23,215 nt of DNA from an uncultured Brachyspira sp. GTDB taxonomy: Bacteria; Spirochaetota; Brachyspiria; Brachyspirales; Brachyspiraceae. Under the pieces are notes generated by a model. It was given only the letters and a program-made list of their open reading frames with translations. It made no database searches and was not told the DNA's origin. The DNA lies in the NCBI RefSeq assembly GCF_949287625.1, contig NZ_CASEGO010000046.1, positions 1 to 23,215 of the forward strand, given 5' to 3'. Below are positions 22,463 to 23,215 of this stretch, piece by piece; the stretch's first letter is position 1, and each line of letters begins with the position of its first letter. A program made the position numbers and the translations under genes.

Positions 22463-22968
22463 TTATTTTTTACGCAAAAATTACAGGCATACATGGTTTA
22501 AAAGGAGAGGTTGAAATGGCTTTTTCCGATAAAAGTTATTTCGCCTCTCTTCCTGTTTTAAATAAAAACACATCTATCATTATTAACGATCAAACTTTTA
22601 CCGTTATAAATTTTAAGAAAAAAAATAAGTCTTTTGTACTCGCCCTAAAAGATATTGATACTTTAGAAAAAGCTAAAGAATTAATAGGTTTTGATATATT
22701 TATTGATTCTTCCAACCTTCCAGAGCTTGACAATGACACATTTTATGAAGCAGAATTAATTGGATATAAAATAATAGACAATGATAACAACATATACGGT
22801 GAAATAACAGATGTATACTCTATACCTTCTAATTATGTCTTTGAGATAAAACTAGCTGAAAACGGAAATATAGTCTCTATTCCTTTTGTTCATGCATATT
22901 TCGGAAAAGCTAATAAAACTAATAAATCAATACAAATTATTCAAAAACCGATATTTGATGATGAGTAA
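22459..22968 (+). CDS. rimM: Ribosome maturation factor RimM
   Basis: A 169-residue factor for 30S maturation that binds uS19. The N-terminal RimM domain begins IIFYAKITGIHGLKGEVEMAF (about 2-22) and runs to about 90. The PRC-barrel domain follows (TFYEAELIGYKIIDNDNNIYGEITDVYSIPSNYVFEIK, then IVSIPFVHAYF in place of the usual LIPxxxxxI stretch). The only plausible start is TTG 22459, which overlaps the khpA stop by three bases, so translation is probably coupled. In most bacteria trmD and rplS follow; here the next gene is on the other strand, so those genes must be elsewhere. Sequence is divergent but the order ffh-rpsP-khpA-rimM supports the call. Confidence 0.93.
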   Translation: MIIFYAKITGIHGLKGEVEMAFSDKSYFASLPVLNKNTSIIINDQTFTVINFKKKNKSFVLALKDIDTLEKAKELIGFDIFIDSSNLPELDNDTFYEAELIGYKIIDNDNNIYGEITDVYSIPSNYVFEIKLAENGNIVSIPFVHAYFGKANKTNKSIQIIQKPIFDDE

Positions 22969-23008
22969 TTATTTAATAATACCTAAACAAATATATTTTG
23001 TTGTGTAA

Positions 23009-23215
23009 TCATTCATTTTTTAAAAGTACATCTATTATAGAAATTGCCTTTTTAAATCTTGACTGATAATCTCCGTTTATAGAATGATATCTGATATTAA
23101 AGCTGTCAAGCATATATTTTATTTGACTGCTGTATTTTTCTCTGTTGTTTTTTATTACTTCGCTTCTGTCTCCGTCCTGAACAAAATCAACATCAGGTTC
23201 TAAAAATAATACGGC
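23009..23215 (-). CDS. NadR-kinase-like ATPase (AAA_28), C-terminal fragment
   Basis: The gene runs off the right end of the window. The last 68 codons on the minus strand, ending at TGA (23009-23011), read FLEPDVDFVQDGDRSEVIKN, then SFNIRYHSINGDYQSRFKKA and a short tail. This matches the end of the NadR ribosylnicotinamide-kinase/AAA_28 P-loop family, where a strand ending in D and a VxDGxR stretch is followed by an INGDYxxRF segment. The Walker A and any adenylyltransferase domain lie outside the window, so the protein could be NadR itself or a stand-alone AAA_28 ATPase. It converges on rimM with a gap of 40 bases. Confidence 0.68.
   Translation of the reverse strand, partial: AVLFLEPDVDFVQDGDRSEVIKNNREKYSSQIKYMLDSFNIRYHSINGDYQSRFKKAISIIDVLLKNE

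Noticed and set aside
1..23215. CRISPR array, tRNA, rRNA, integrase or complete insertion sequence
   Set aside because: No regularly spaced direct repeats, cloverleaf, ribosomal RNA segment or transposase/integrase frame was seen anywhere in the window.

Overview
The window is a very AT-rich chromosomal segment that looks like a Brachyspira-type spirochaete. The reasons are the AT bias with A/T-ending codons, the set of methyl-accepting chemotaxis proteins, the lipoproteins and exported proteins, the anaerobic ferredoxin-dependent 2-oxoacid metabolism, and strong TTGACA/TATAAT promoters paired with AGGAG ribosome binding sites. The genus assignment is an inference; no rRNA or other decisive marker is present.

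Layout. 1-171: the tail of a chemotaxis receptor. 257-6170: an aldo-keto reductase, two small lipoproteins, a PepSY/DUF2874-like exported protein, a probable outer-membrane protein and a complete chemotaxis receptor. 6461-9774: a strongly expressed two-gene 2-oxoacid:ferredoxin oxidoreductase, with gamma and delta fused in one protein and alpha and beta fused in the other. 9933-11976: a two-gene cassette of an OLD/RecF-like ATPase followed by a small protein with a PD-(D/E)XK nuclease signature. It has its own promoter and terminator and looks like an undescribed Septu- or PARIS-like defence module. 12074-17917: lysine/diaminopimelate biosynthesis by the acetylase route, split into two minus-strand units, patA alone and a 46-codon ORF followed by deacetylase-dapA-dapB-dapH. 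Between them lies a divergently oriented small membrane-protein gene interrupted by an in-frame TGA. 18137-19912: two sugar-type ABC permeases. 19913-20450: a long intergenic region holding a roughly 120-nt GC-rich, highly foldable element flanked by an 11-bp inverted repeat. 20451-22968: ffh-rpsP-khpA-rimM, a translation and secretion operon. 23009-23215: the tail of a convergent NadR-kinase-like ATPase.

How the genes work together. DapA, DapB, DapH, PatA and the M20 deacetylase supply five consecutive steps from aspartate semialdehyde to LL-diaminopimelate. Both transcription units carry nearly the same AT-rich palindrome in the same register over the -10 and spacer, which suggests a shared repressor. 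The oxidoreductase feeds reduced ferredoxin into fermentative metabolism. The most interesting candidates are the ATPase-nuclease pair, the shared operator, the TGA-interrupted gene, the structured repeat upstream of ffh and the small ORF that heads the dap operon.
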